Of a DNA stretch of 25,726 bases, positions 8,162-14,925 are shown one piece after another; the stretch's first letter is position 1, and each line of letters starts with the position of its first letter. The stretch is from Scatosoma sp045660225. Its GTDB lineage: Bacteria > Bacillota > Clostridia > Christensenellales > Borkfalkiaceae. The DNA lies in NCBI GenBank assembly GCA_045660225.1, contig JAZRDK010000115.1, forward strand, positions 1 to 25,726, written 5' to 3'. The translations under genes were made by a program, and so were the position numbers. A model generated the notes under the pieces. It did not search any database. It had not been told where the DNA came from and saw only the letters and a list, made by a program, of their open reading frames with translations.

Positions 8162-9097
8162 TTATTTCAAAGCGTTGTAATTTCTATAATCGTTCAAAAG
8201 TTTCAAAACCGCCATACGCACGGCAATACCCGAGAAGACTTGTTCTTCAATACGGCTCTTGTCGTGGTCGATGACCTTACCCGTCAATTCCACGCCACGG
8301 TTTACAGGCCCGGGGTGCATGACGATGGCGTTGGGTTTTGCCAACGAAAGCAGTTTTCCGTTTACGCCGTAAAATTCCGCGTATTCGTTCAAGGACGGGA
8401 AGTTGCCTGCCTGTTGTCTTTCCAGCTGGATTCTAAGCCCCATGACGACGTCCGCACCGTCCAATGCCTCTTCTCTCGATTTGCAAATTTTTGCGCCGAG
8501 CTTGTCCATGCCCTTAGGGATAAGCGTTTCGGGTGCATACATACGCACTTCCGCGCCCATCGTCTTCAAGCCGAACAAATTCGATTTCGCCACGCGTGAG
8601 TGCTTGATGTCGCCTAAAATCGCCACCTTCAAGCCTTCCAACTTCCCGAAATGTTCGCGCATCGTCAACATATCCAAAAGCGCCTGCGTGGGATGCTCGT
8701 TCATGCCGTCGCCTGCGTTCAAAACGCCTGCTTTCGCCACCTTAGCAAGAAGATAAGGCGCACCGCCCATCGGATGGCGCATAATCAAAAAGTCGTTCAA
8801 CTGTGCGTCCAACGTTTTGCCCGTGTCCACCAGCGTTTCGCCCTTTGCCACCGACGAACTGCCTGCGGCGATGTTAATCACCGTCGCGCCGAGATATTTC
8901 GCGGCGAGTTCGAAACTCGTACGCGTTCTCGTGCTGTTCTCGTAAAAGAGAATCGTCGCGGTTTTGCCTTTTAAGTAGGACAAATTTTTGTCGCCCGTTT
9001 TCAGGCGCATTTTCATTTCCGCGGCGACGTCCAAAATTTCCGTCAATTCTTCCTTCGTCAGGTCGATAAGCCCCAACAAGTCTTTTCTTTTCAGCAT
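8162..9097 (-). CDS. pyrB: Aspartate carbamoyltransferase catalytic subunit
   Basis: Condenses carbamoyl phosphate with aspartate, the committed step of the pathway. It has 311 residues. The carbamoyl-phosphate loop STRTRTSF is at residues 55-62, with HPTQALLDM near 130 and the Asp-site motif MHPGPVNRGVE near 262. An in-frame ATG at 9112 would add MKGET, but it sits at the end of the attenuator T-tract. The ATG at 9097 has a strong ribosome binding site (AAAGGAG, 9103-9109) and is preferred. No regulatory pyrI follows. It is the first gene of the operon pyrB-C-F-K-D-E, and its leader carries an attenuator. Confidence 0.96.
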   Translation of the reverse strand: MLKRKDLLGLIDLTKEELTEILDVAAEMKMRLKTGDKNLSYLKGKTATILFYENSTRTRTSFELAAKYLGATVINIAAGSSSVAKGETLVDTGKTLDAQLNDFLIMRHPMGGAPYLLAKVAKAGVLNAGDGMNEHPTQALLDMLTMREHFGKLEGLKVAILGDIKHSRVAKSNLFGLKTMGAEVRMYAPETLIPKGMDKLGAKICKSREEALDGADVVMGLRIQLERQQAGNFPSLNEYAEFYGVNGKLLSLAKPNAIVMHPGPVNRGVELTGKVIDHDKSRIEEQVFSGIAVRMAVLKLLNDYRNYNALK

Positions 9098-9112
9098 AGT
9101 TTCTCCTTTCAT

Positions 9113-9148
9113 AAAAAAGAACGCCTTGAAACGAAACGTTCAAGACGT
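9113..9148 (-). terminator. Intrinsic terminator in the pyr operon leader (attenuator)
   Basis: On the minus-strand RNA the 5' arm (9148-9137) pairs with the 3' arm (9133-9121). The pairs are ACG-U-CUUGAA-CG with CG-(bulged U)-UUCAAG-G-CGU, which is 12 bp with one U-G and one bulge around a UUU loop. UCUUUUUU (9120-9113) follows immediately. The structure ends 3 nt before the pyrB ribosome binding site, so forming it would stop transcription before pyrB. Confidence 0.8.
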
Positions 9149-9182
9149 AAAGTGCCGATTTCCGATGTTTCGTTTTATCGGC
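9129..9182 (-). promoter_or_regulatory. Antiterminator and 5' hairpin of the pyr leader
   Basis: RNA segment AAACGAAAC (9175-9167) is perfectly complementary over 9 nt to GUUUCGUUU (9137-9129), which is part of the terminator. The two folds therefore exclude each other. The same segment is the loop of a 5' hairpin in which CCGAU (9181-9177) pairs with AUCGG (9166-9162). A second AUCGGC (9159-9154) can pair with GCCGAU (9182-9177) instead. This gives three layers: 5' hairpin, antiterminator and terminator. No PyrR-type binding loop consensus was seen. Confidence 0.6.
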
Positions 9183-9186
9183 TAAT

Positions 9187-9215
9187 ATTATACCACTTTT
9201 TTTTTACAATGTAAA
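9187..9215 (-). promoter_or_regulatory. Promoter of the pyr operon
   Basis: The -35 is TTTACA (9215-9210) and the -10 is TATAAT (9192-9187), with a 17-nt spacer and an extended -10 TGG before the TATAAT. The next bases are A-T-T-A-G-C-C-G, so the start should fall at 9183-9179. The G-C-C-G at that position may matter for regulation. Confidence 0.85.
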
Positions 9216-9271
9216 GAGTTCAAAGCCCGCTTTTTGCCATCTTTTTCGTTTTTTCTAAAATAAATATATTT

Positions 9272-9967
9272 TCAATATATTTTGACGAGCTTAAAAGCGA
9301 GCTTATCACAGGACGTAAGGTAGTACTCAATTCCGTTTTTCTCCGTCTTTAAGGGGAAATACCCTGCGCCGTGAATATGCCCAAACACCGCTTTTTTGAC
9401 GTTGTTTTTCTCAAACAAGTCGACGAACAACGAATCTTCGCCTTTCAAGTTAAAGGGCGGAAAATGAATCATCGCCACCACTTCGTCGCCCTCTTCTTTC
9501 AGCCTTTCCGCGTCGGCAAACGCCAAACGGAAACGCTCGGCTTCGCGAAGATACAACTTATTGTCCTGCTCGGTATAATCCGCGCTTCCAGGACACGTCC
9601 ACCCACGCGAGCCGACGATAACGAGCCTGCCTATTTTCACGGCGTCCGTCTGCAAAAACGTAAAACTGTCGTCAGGGGCGTTGTCGCGAAGTTTGGTAAT
9701 GCCGTTCCACCAGTAGTCGTGATTGCCACGAATCAACACCTTTTTACCAGGCAAATCCGAAAGCGCGCGCAAATCGACAAGCGCGTCTTCCAGTTTCATT
9801 GCCCAACTGATGTCGCCGGCAATCAGGACAACGTCGTCAGGGCGCACCTTTTCCAACCAGTCCTGTTTAATTTTTTCAAAATGCGACTGCCAGTTTCCCC
9901 CGAAAATATCCATCGGTTTTTCGCTGGTGAAGGAAAGGTGCAAATCGCTGATTGCATAAACGTTCAT
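9272..9967 (-). CDS. Calcineurin-like metallophosphoesterase
   Basis: A 231-residue phosphoesterase. The metal-binding motifs appear in order: DLHLSF (D8, H10), LIAGDISWAM (GD at 51-52), LIRGNHDYWW (GNHD at 81-84), IHFPPF, and FGHIHG near the C-terminus (H197, H199). The substrate cannot be inferred. The frame extends upstream to 10027, but that part lies within the terminator of the preceding gene. The family N-terminus (MNVYAISDLH) supports the start at 9967. There is no Shine-Dalgarno sequence; a TATAAT lies 6 nt before the ATG, so the transcript may be leaderless. Confidence 0.9.
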   Translation of the reverse strand: MNVYAISDLHLSFTSEKPMDIFGGNWQSHFEKIKQDWLEKVRPDDVVLIAGDISWAMKLEDALVDLRALSDLPGKKVLIRGNHDYWWNGITKLRDNAPDDSFTFLQTDAVKIGRLVIVGSRGWTCPGSADYTEQDNKLYLREAERFRLAFADAERLKEEGDEVVAMIHFPPFNLKGEDSLFVDLFEKNNVKKAVFGHIHGAGYFPLKTEKNGIEYYLTSCDKLAFKLVKIY

Positions 9968-9973
9968 ACTTGT

Positions 9974-10002
9974 ATTATAGCAGTTATACGTAAAAAAAGC
10001 AA
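9974..10002 (-). promoter_or_regulatory. Putative promoter giving a leaderless metallophosphoesterase mRNA
   Basis: TATAAT (9979-9974) lies 6 nt before the ATG. TTGCTT (10002-9997), 17 nt further upstream, is a partial -35 and lies inside the terminator stem of the preceding gene. The expected start site coincides with the first base of the ATG. Confidence 0.55.
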
Positions 10003-10023
10003 GGGTTTTACGCCTTGCTTTTT
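9992..10023 (-). terminator. Terminator of the 10082-10747 gene
   Basis: The stem AAAAAGCAAGG pairs with CCTTGCTTTTT (arms 9994-10004 and 10013-10023) with an 8-nt loop. A T-tract follows on the minus strand (9998-9992). The stem is also symmetric enough to work in the other direction. Confidence 0.85.
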
Positions 10024-10081
10024 GCATTTTCGCCGTACGAACGCGCCATCGCCCTTACTTGCGTCCGCCGTCGTTTTTCGT

Positions 10082-10747
10082 TTAGTTTTTACAGCCCTTG
10101 CAGGGGTGGGGTCTTGCCTGCGGATACAGGGGAAGTTCGAAAAATCCTGCACAAATTTCTTGCGAGTATTCCTGCGCGGGCGGAATTACGCAATAGCCGT
10201 ACGAGGGGACAAGCACTTCGACAGGCATCGAAATTTTCAAAATAATCGTACTGCAAAGGCTGACCGTAAAGCACTGCGTTTCGGCGTTGTACACGCCTTC
10301 GGGCGCGACGACGCTGACCACCGCTTGCACCGAGAAGGGGATAATCGACGGGGCAGGTACGTACAAAAGCACGTCTACGGGCATACAAACGATGGCGGTG
10401 GCGCTACCATCCACACCCGTCGCGTCGGTGAATAAGACTTCCAAGGGAATCGACACCGTTGCCTGCACCCTTGCGCACGGTCTATCGGCTTGGCGTTCGA
10501 CGTTCAAATTCGTCACCGTTGCCGTTGACGTCGTTGAGCGCGCGGACACGAACGTCAAAGGATATGTAATCGTTGCAGGCGTAACGTCTGTGAGCGTCAG
10601 CACATAATTTTCCATTTGGTTTTGCTTAATACAGGCGTCGAAAATCTTTTCTGCCTGCACGCAAACCTTTTCCGTCAACCCGTTCAGCGGATTGCCCGTA
10701 AGCGCGCCGGGGCATTTATCCGACTGGAAATTAGAATAAAAGGACAT
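10082..10747 (-). CDS. Conserved clostridial beta-rich protein, possibly SPOCS/DUF3794-related
   Basis: A 221-residue protein of unknown function with no signal peptide or membrane helix. The N-terminal part (about residues 25-45) has VCVQAEKIFDACIKQNQ. Then come Thr/Val-rich beta-type segments (FVSARSTTSTATVTNL, VSIPLEVLFTDATG, VDVLLYVP, VQAVVSVVAPEG) and a C-terminal IPPAQEYSQEICAGFF, ending CKGCKN. I recall similar proteins across spore-forming clostridia. The alternating beta pattern resembles SPOCS domains of spore-coat proteins, but that link is inference. The start has a strong AGGAGGT 7 nt upstream. A strong terminator follows. The LysM gene lies upstream on the same strand. Confidence 0.8.
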   Translation of the reverse strand: MSFYSNFQSDKCPGALTGNPLNGLTEKVCVQAEKIFDACIKQNQMENYVLTLTDVTPATITYPLTFVSARSTTSTATVTNLNVERQADRPCARVQATVSIPLEVLFTDATGVDGSATAIVCMPVDVLLYVPAPSIIPFSVQAVVSVVAPEGVYNAETQCFTVSLCSTIILKISMPVEVLVPSYGYCVIPPAQEYSQEICAGFFELPLYPQARPHPCKGCKN

Positions 10748-10773
10748 AATTTTACCTCCTGTTACGAATAAAT

Positions 10774-10802
10774 CCGAAAAGGCGGTTTTGCCCGTTTTTC
10801 GG
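10774..10802. other. Inverted repeat between the LysM gene and the 10082-10747 gene
   Basis: CCGAAAA (10774-10780) pairs with TTTTCGG (10796-10802), with a short inner GGC/GCC pair. There is no clear T-tract on the minus strand. It could be a weak terminator of the LysM gene or a leader hairpin of the next one. Confidence 0.4.
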
Positions 10803-10828
10803 TTGTTCGCGTAATCGTTACTTGGTAC

Positions 10829-10857
10829 ATCGTATGCCGTGCAAACTTTTTTTGTGC
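10829..10857 (-). promoter_or_regulatory. Possible sporulation (sigma-E-like) promoter for the 10082-10747 gene
   Basis: CATACGAT (10836-10829) matches the Bacillus sigma-E -10 consensus CATACAnT at all but one base. The -35 at the right distance (GCACAAA, 10857-10851) is weak. The evidence is mostly from the -10. Confidence 0.25.
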
Positions 10858-11139
10858 CTATAAAATTACGCGCATACCGATATAAAACGCGTCCGTCCCG
10901 TTTTTTCTTTGAAACGTTTCCTTGTCGCCTGCAAGCAACGCTTTCGTGTCCCCTTCCTTCACCAAATACGCGTTGCCCGTTTCCGTTGGCAAAATTAGCA
11001 TTTGCCCACGCTTTGGTTGGGCGGTTAGACGGTTGATTTTTGCAAGCAAAAATTCGGAAACGGCGTACGCTTTGGCTATATCCTTCAGCGTTTGACCACT
11101 TTCCACTTTATGAAATTTTACGCGTTGTGTTTTCAGCAT
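10858..11139 (-). CDS. Small double-LysM protein
   Basis: A 93-residue protein. The first LysM domain (about residues 9-52) has FHKVESGQTLKDIAKAYAVS and ends GQMLILPT. A second, more degenerate LysM follows (about 58-93, YLVKEGDT up to YIGMRVIL). LysM modules bind GlcNAc-containing polymers such as peptidoglycan. There is no signal peptide, so it would act in the cytoplasm or, if made in the mother cell, on the forespore surface as some LysM coat proteins do (inference). The start at 11139 fits the domain. The open frame continues upstream to 11253 but reads across the divergent promoter region. No Shine-Dalgarno sequence is present. Confidence 0.8.
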   Translation of the reverse strand: MLKTQRVKFHKVESGQTLKDIAKAYAVSEFLLAKINRLTAQPKRGQMLILPTETGNAYLVKEGDTKALLAGDKETFQRKNGTDAFYIGMRVIL

Positions 11140-11146
11140 TTGTATC

Positions 11147-11175
11147 AATATATGCGCTTTGGAAGAGTTTATGAC
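11147..11175 (-). promoter_or_regulatory. Possible sigma-E-like promoter of the LysM gene
   Basis: GTCATAAA (11175-11168) and CATATATT (11154-11147) are close to the sigma-E -35 and -10 consensus. The 13-nt spacer is one shorter than usual. The -10 ends 7 nt before the ATG, which would make the mRNA leaderless. CATATATT also contains the sigma-A-like hexamer TATATT. Confidence 0.35.
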
Positions 11176-11180
11176 CTTAC

Positions 11181-11203
11181 ACGGGCGTACAATACGCGCC
11201 CGT
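11181..11203. repeat. Inverted repeat between the divergent LysM and flippase genes
   Basis: ACGGGCG (11181-11187) and CGCCCGT (11197-11203) are perfect 7-bp arms around a 9-nt spacer containing TACAAT. Its place between two divergent starts makes an operator possible. Confidence 0.4.
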
Positions 11204-11242
11204 ATCGTTCTATTTTTCACGCGCGCAAAGTACAATAATGGT

Positions 11243-12775
11243 ATGAACACCAACGTCTACAAAAACGCAACCTTAGTGACGGGACTTTCCGTTGCCGAAC
11301 GCACGCTCGGTTTTTTATACCGCATCGTTTTATCTCGGCTTATCGGCGCGGAAGGGCTGGGGCTTTATCAGGTCGCGCTTTCCTTTTTTTCATTGTTTCT
11401 AACCGTCGGTACGGGCGGTATCCCCATCACCGTTTCGCGTATGGTTTCCAAAAGCAACGCCGAAAACGACCCCTTGTCCAGTCGGCGCGTCGTATCCGCC
11501 GGCGTTGTCGCAAGCCTGTGTCTTACCCTGCCCGTCTGCCTATTCTTTTTCCTGTTCGGTAAACGCCTGCCCTTTCTTTTCTCGGACGCGCGCACGTTCG
11601 ACGTGTTCAAAATTTTATTGCTGGGGCTGTGTTTTTCGTCCGTGTACGCCGTATTCCGTGGCTATTTTTGGGGCAACAAAAACTTTTTAACGCCGTCTAT
11701 TCTTGAACTCGCCGAAGAAACGGTGATGGTCGTTTTCGGCGTACTGCTTTTGCGAGGTGTGCAAACACCCCTTTCGGGCGCGACCCGCGCAAGCTATGCC
11801 GTCCTTATTTCCTACCTGTTTTCCTTCACGGCGTCCCTGACCTGTTTTCTTGTCAAAAACGGCAGGTTCTCATCGCCCAAAAAAGCGCTAAAACCCCTAT
11901 TCAACGCATCCCTGCCTATCACGTCCGTCCGCGCAAGCGGTTCTCTCGTCAATTCCGCCATCGCCGTTTTACTACCCGTTATGCTTATTAGGGCAGGGCT
12001 TACGCACGCGGACGCAACGGCAACCTTCGGCGTCGTTTCGGGTATGGTTTTGCCCGTGCTTTTTATCCCGTCCACACTCATCGGCTCGATGGCGCTGGTG
12101 CTTGTACCCGAACTCTCGGAAGACTTTTACAAGAAAAACACGGTTCGATTGACAAAAAATATCGAACGCGGACTGCGTTTTTCCTTTTTGGTGTCGTGCG
12201 CGCTTATCCCCTTTTTCTTTGCGCTTGGCGAAGATTTTGGTCGAATTGCCTTTTCCAACGCCGACGCAGGACGACTGATTAAAATCAGCGCGCCGATTCT
12301 TATGCCGATGTGCCTGACCATGATTACGACGTCAATGCTCAATTCTATGGGCTTTGAAAAACAAACCTTAGCTTTTTATTTCGTCGGTGCAGGCAGTCTT
12401 TTATTGTGCGTACTTTTCCTGCCGGGCGTTTGCGGTATCTACGCCTACCTTATCGGCCTATTTTTAAGTTTCCTTTTAACGGCGCTTTGCAACCTTATTT
12501 TCCTTTTCAAGCAATGCCCCGTCTATAAAAACCTAAAAAAAGAAGGCAAATCCGTGCTTTTGCCGTGCCTTATCGCCACGCTTTTGTCGTCGTTGTTCGG
12601 CACGTTTTCAAGCGGGCTTTTGAAATCGTTTTTCGGCGAAATCACCGCGCTTATTTTTACGGGCGCTTGCATACTGTTTTTCTCGCTTGCCTTTCTATTC
12701 GCCTGCGGAGTTTTGCCTGCGTCGTTTAGAAAACCATCGCCCAAAAAACAAAACGCAAAAATAGACAAAGCCTAA
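11243..12775 (+). CDS. SpoVB/MurJ-type polysaccharide flippase (MOP superfamily)
   Basis: A 510-residue polytopic membrane protein with about 12-14 hydrophobic segments. The N-terminus (ATLVTGLSVAERTLGFLYRIVLSRLIGAEG in the first ~40 residues) is typical of the SpoVB branch, followed by VGTGGIPITVSRMVSK. Members translocate lipid-linked cell-wall or cortex precursors. SpoVB itself is required for spore cortex, while MurJ paralogues serve vegetative wall synthesis. Which role applies here is not clear. The C-terminal tail is basic and ends KQNAKIDKA. The frame is open back to 11159, but the family N-terminus starts at 11243. There is no Shine-Dalgarno sequence; TACAAT (11231-11236) ends 6 nt before the ATG. 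Confidence 0.9.
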   Translation: MNTNVYKNATLVTGLSVAERTLGFLYRIVLSRLIGAEGLGLYQVALSFFSLFLTVGTGGIPITVSRMVSKSNAENDPLSSRRVVSAGVVASLCLTLPVCLFFFLFGKRLPFLFSDARTFDVFKILLLGLCFSSVYAVFRGYFWGNKNFLTPSILELAEETVMVVFGVLLLRGVQTPLSGATRASYAVLISYLFSFTASLTCFLVKNGRFSSPKKALKPLFNASLPITSVRASGSLVNSAIAVLLPVMLIRAGLTHADATATFGVVSGMVLPVLFIPSTLIGSMALVLVPELSEDFYKKNTVRLTKNIERGLRFSFLVSCALIPFFFALGEDFGRIAFSNADAGRLIKISAPILMPMCLTMITTSMLNSMGFEKQTLAFYFVGAGSLLLCVLFLPGVCGIYAYLIGLFLSFLLTALCNLIFLFKQCPVYKNLKKEGKSVLLPCLIATLLSSLFGTFSSGLLKSFFGEITALIFTGACILFFSLAFLFACGVLPASFRKPSPKKQNAKIDKA

Positions 12776-12826
12776 GCCCTTTCTTGTATTTTTTCGCCTT
12801 TTTCAAAAGTTTTTACCTTCGCATCC

Positions 12827-12855
12827 TTGACAATGCGGACAAGAAAGAGCACAAT
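12827..12855 (+). promoter_or_regulatory. Promoter of glucose-6-phosphate isomerase
   Basis: A perfect TTGACA (12827-12832) with a 17-nt spacer precedes CACAAT (12850-12855). The leader carries AAAGGAG (12875-12881). Confidence 0.7.
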
Positions 12856-12887
12856 AGTGTCATACCAAAAAAACAAAGGAGTTTCTT

Positions 12888-14321
12888 ATGGGATACAAAA
12901 CGAGAGAATGGCGCAATTCCATGCGCGTTAAGTTGGATTACAACAACATGACCGACCGTTTCCTTGGCGACAAGGGTTTCACGGCAAAAAAATTAGCTTC
13001 CTATTCGTCGAAGGCAAGCTCCGCTTTCCGTTACGTTAAGGAAAACCGTGGCAAAGACGAATTGTATATGGGTTGGACGGAACTTCCTTACAACCAAAAA
13101 GAAATCGTCGCAGACATCCAAAAAACGGCAAAAGACATCAGAAAAAACTTTCAATATTTCGTCGTGCTTGGCATCGGCGGAAGCGCGCTTGGTCCGATTA
13201 TGGCGTTTAACGCGCTTTGCCACCTGCATTACAACGATTTGCCCAAATCTAAGAGAAAAGGCCCGAAATTCTACGTTGAAGACAACGTCGACCCCGTAAG
13301 AATGCGCGACCTTTTAGACGTTATCGAGCCGGAGAAAACTTGCTTTAACGTTATTTCGAAATCGGGCGCTACCAGCGAAACGATGGCGCAGTACTTAATC
13401 CTTCTCGACCTTTTGACGAAGGCTGGCGTCAACGTCAAAGACAACGTCATCTTCACGACGGACGAAAAGAAAGGCAACCTTAAAAAGATTTCCGACGAAG
13501 TGGGTGGCATTAAGAGCTACGTTCTCCCCGACGGCGTCGGCGGTAGATTCTCGCAACTTTGCCCCGTAGGTCTTTTGCCCGCGGCGGTGCTGGGCATCGA
13601 CATCGTCGGTCTTCTTGCCGGCGCGGCGTATATGGATTCCGTTTGCAACAAGCCGTCGATGAAAAACAACCCTGCGTTGATGTGCGCGGTGTTGCAAATT
13701 GCGGCGATGGAAGAAGGCAAAAACGTCGGCGTTATGATGCCCTATTCCGATAACTTGAAATTCCTTGCGGACTGGTATTGCCAGTTGTGGGCGGAATCGC
13801 TTGGTAAAAACGAAACGTTGGACGGCAAGAAATGCAACGTCGGTCAAACGCCCGTCAAATCGCTTGGCGTAACCGACCAACACTCTCAAGTGCAGTTGTA
13901 CACCGAAGGTCCTTTCGACAAGGTTGTCACCTTCCTTTCCTTGGAGAAATACGGTTGCGAAATGCCGATTCCCCACGGCTGTGAAAACATCCATGACGTC
14001 GCTTTCCTTGGCGGACACACGATGGAAGAATTGATTCAAGCGGAAAACGCAGCGACGGCGTACGCCTTGACGAAGGCAGGCCGTATGAACTATACGTTGT
14101 GGATTCCTGAGCTGAACGCTTTCACTTTGGGTCAACTTTTGTTCTTGTTCGAACTGCAAACCGCTTACGCAGGCGCAATGCTGAACATCAACACCTTCAA
14201 CCAACCCGGCGTCGAAGAAGGCAAGAAGGCAACCTTCGCCCTTCTCGGCAAAGCAGGTTATACGGAAAAGAAGGCGGAACTTGACTCCCTTCCCGAAAAA
14301 GACCCTACCTGCATTATCTAA
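12888..14321 (+). CDS. pgi: Glucose-6-phosphate isomerase
   Basis: Interconverts glucose-6-phosphate and fructose-6-phosphate in glycolysis. It has 477 residues. Sugar-phosphate-binding motifs are visible: VLGIGGSALGP (about residues 93-103) and ISKSGATSETMAQY (about 155-168). The conserved GGRFSQLCPVGLLPAA and the C-terminal NTFNQPGVEEGK are also present. The start has AAAGGAG 6 nt upstream. A second in-frame ATG, 11 codons later, has no ribosome binding site. It is a single-gene unit with its own promoter and terminator. Confidence 0.97.
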   Translation: MGYKTREWRNSMRVKLDYNNMTDRFLGDKGFTAKKLASYSSKASSAFRYVKENRGKDELYMGWTELPYNQKEIVADIQKTAKDIRKNFQYFVVLGIGGSALGPIMAFNALCHLHYNDLPKSKRKGPKFYVEDNVDPVRMRDLLDVIEPEKTCFNVISKSGATSETMAQYLILLDLLTKAGVNVKDNVIFTTDEKKGNLKKISDEVGGIKSYVLPDGVGGRFSQLCPVGLLPAAVLGIDIVGLLAGAAYMDSVCNKPSMKNNPALMCAVLQIAAMEEGKNVGVMMPYSDNLKFLADWYCQLWAESLGKNETLDGKKCNVGQTPVKSLGVTDQHSQVQLYTEGPFDKVVTFLSLEKYGCEMPIPHGCENIHDVAFLGGHTMEELIQAENAATAYALTKAGRMNYTLWIPELNAFTLGQLLFLFELQTAYAGAMLNINTFNQPGVEEGKKATFALLGKAGYTEKKAELDSLPEKDPTCII

Positions 14322-14342
14322 GTAAAATTATATTCAACGCAT

Positions 14343-14382
14343 ACCTGCCACCCACGTTTCGTAGATGGCAGGTTGTTTTTTT
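14343..14382 (+). terminator. Terminator of pgi
   Basis: ACCTGCCA (14343-14350) pairs perfectly with TGGCAGGT (14366-14373) around a 15-nt loop. TGTTTTTTT follows. Confidence 0.85.
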
Positions 14383-14508
14383 GTCTTTTTGTATAAAGAA
14401 AACGCACTTTGGCTATATTCAACACAAAGAAAAAACGACGAACCTAAACACCCGTTTTTTACATACAATACAGTAAGGAGAGTGTTTGGGTTTTCAAAAG
14501 AGGTGAGT

Positions 14509-14859
14509 ATGAACGTAAAGCGCGGTGAACTGTATTATGCGGATTTATCCCCCGTCGTGGGGAGTGAACAGGGCGGGGTTCGACCCGTTCTCGTCGTGCA
14601 AAACGACGTGGGCAATAAATATTCCCCCACCATTATTGCGGCGGCGGTTACCAGCAAAATCAATAAGGCAAAACTGCCCACGCATATCGAACTCCCTTCC
14701 GCGTACGGACTTGCGAAAGACAGCGTCATTTTATTAGAACAAATCCGCACCCTTGACAAGCGACGCCTAAAAGAGCGTATCGGCGAATTGCCCCCTGCCA
14801 CAATGCTTCGCGTCAATCGCGCCATTTTAATCAGTTTGGGTTTCCCCGTCAATCCGTAA
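14509..14859 (+). CDS. mazF: MazF/EndoA-type mRNA interferase
   Basis: A sequence-specific endoribonuclease of the MazF (PemK-like) family. It has 116 residues and very high similarity to Bacillus EndoA, including RGELYYADLSPVVGSEQGGV and LLEQIRTLDKRRLKERI. The catalytic Arg and Thr of EndoA (R25, T48) are at the same positions. The ATG has AGAGGTG just upstream. A GTG 9 codons earlier is in frame and follows AAGGAG, but by only 1 nt, so it is less likely. No ribbon-helix-helix antitoxin gene lies upstream; the 126 nt after the pgi terminator holds no suitable frame. spoIIE follows. Confidence 0.93.
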   Translation: MNVKRGELYYADLSPVVGSEQGGVRPVLVVQNDVGNKYSPTIIAAAVTSKINKAKLPTHIELPSAYGLAKDSVILLEQIRTLDKRRLKERIGELPPATMLRVNRAILISLGFPVNP

Positions 14860-14873
14860 TTTCGTCCTTTTGC

Positions 14874-14925
14874 GCCGACAAACGGCAAACAAATACAAAT
14901 TTCCGCAAACGCTTTTTTCTATAAT
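14874..14925 (+). promoter_or_regulatory. Possible spoIIE promoter with a Spo0A-box-like site
   Basis: TATAAT (14920-14925) lies 29 nt before spoIIE. No -35 hexamer is seen at 17 nt. About 38 nt upstream of the -10, TTTGTCGGC (minus strand, 14882-14874) resembles the Spo0A box TTTGTCRAA. A missing -35 with a 0A box is how Spo0A-activated promoters look in Bacillus, where spoIIE is one. The match is partial. Confidence 0.35.

Noticed and set aside
9098..9182. PyrR binding loop in the pyr leader
   Set aside because: The expected CNGNGAG-type hairpin loop is not present; the loop seen is AAAACGAAAC. A different mechanism is proposed instead.
9371..10435. A 354-residue plus-strand frame across two minus-strand genes
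   Set aside because: It runs through the terminator at 9992-10023 and is antisense to two genes with better evidence.
13395..14204. A 269-residue minus-strand frame within pgi
   Set aside because: Antisense to the strongly conserved phosphoglucose isomerase; no start signals.
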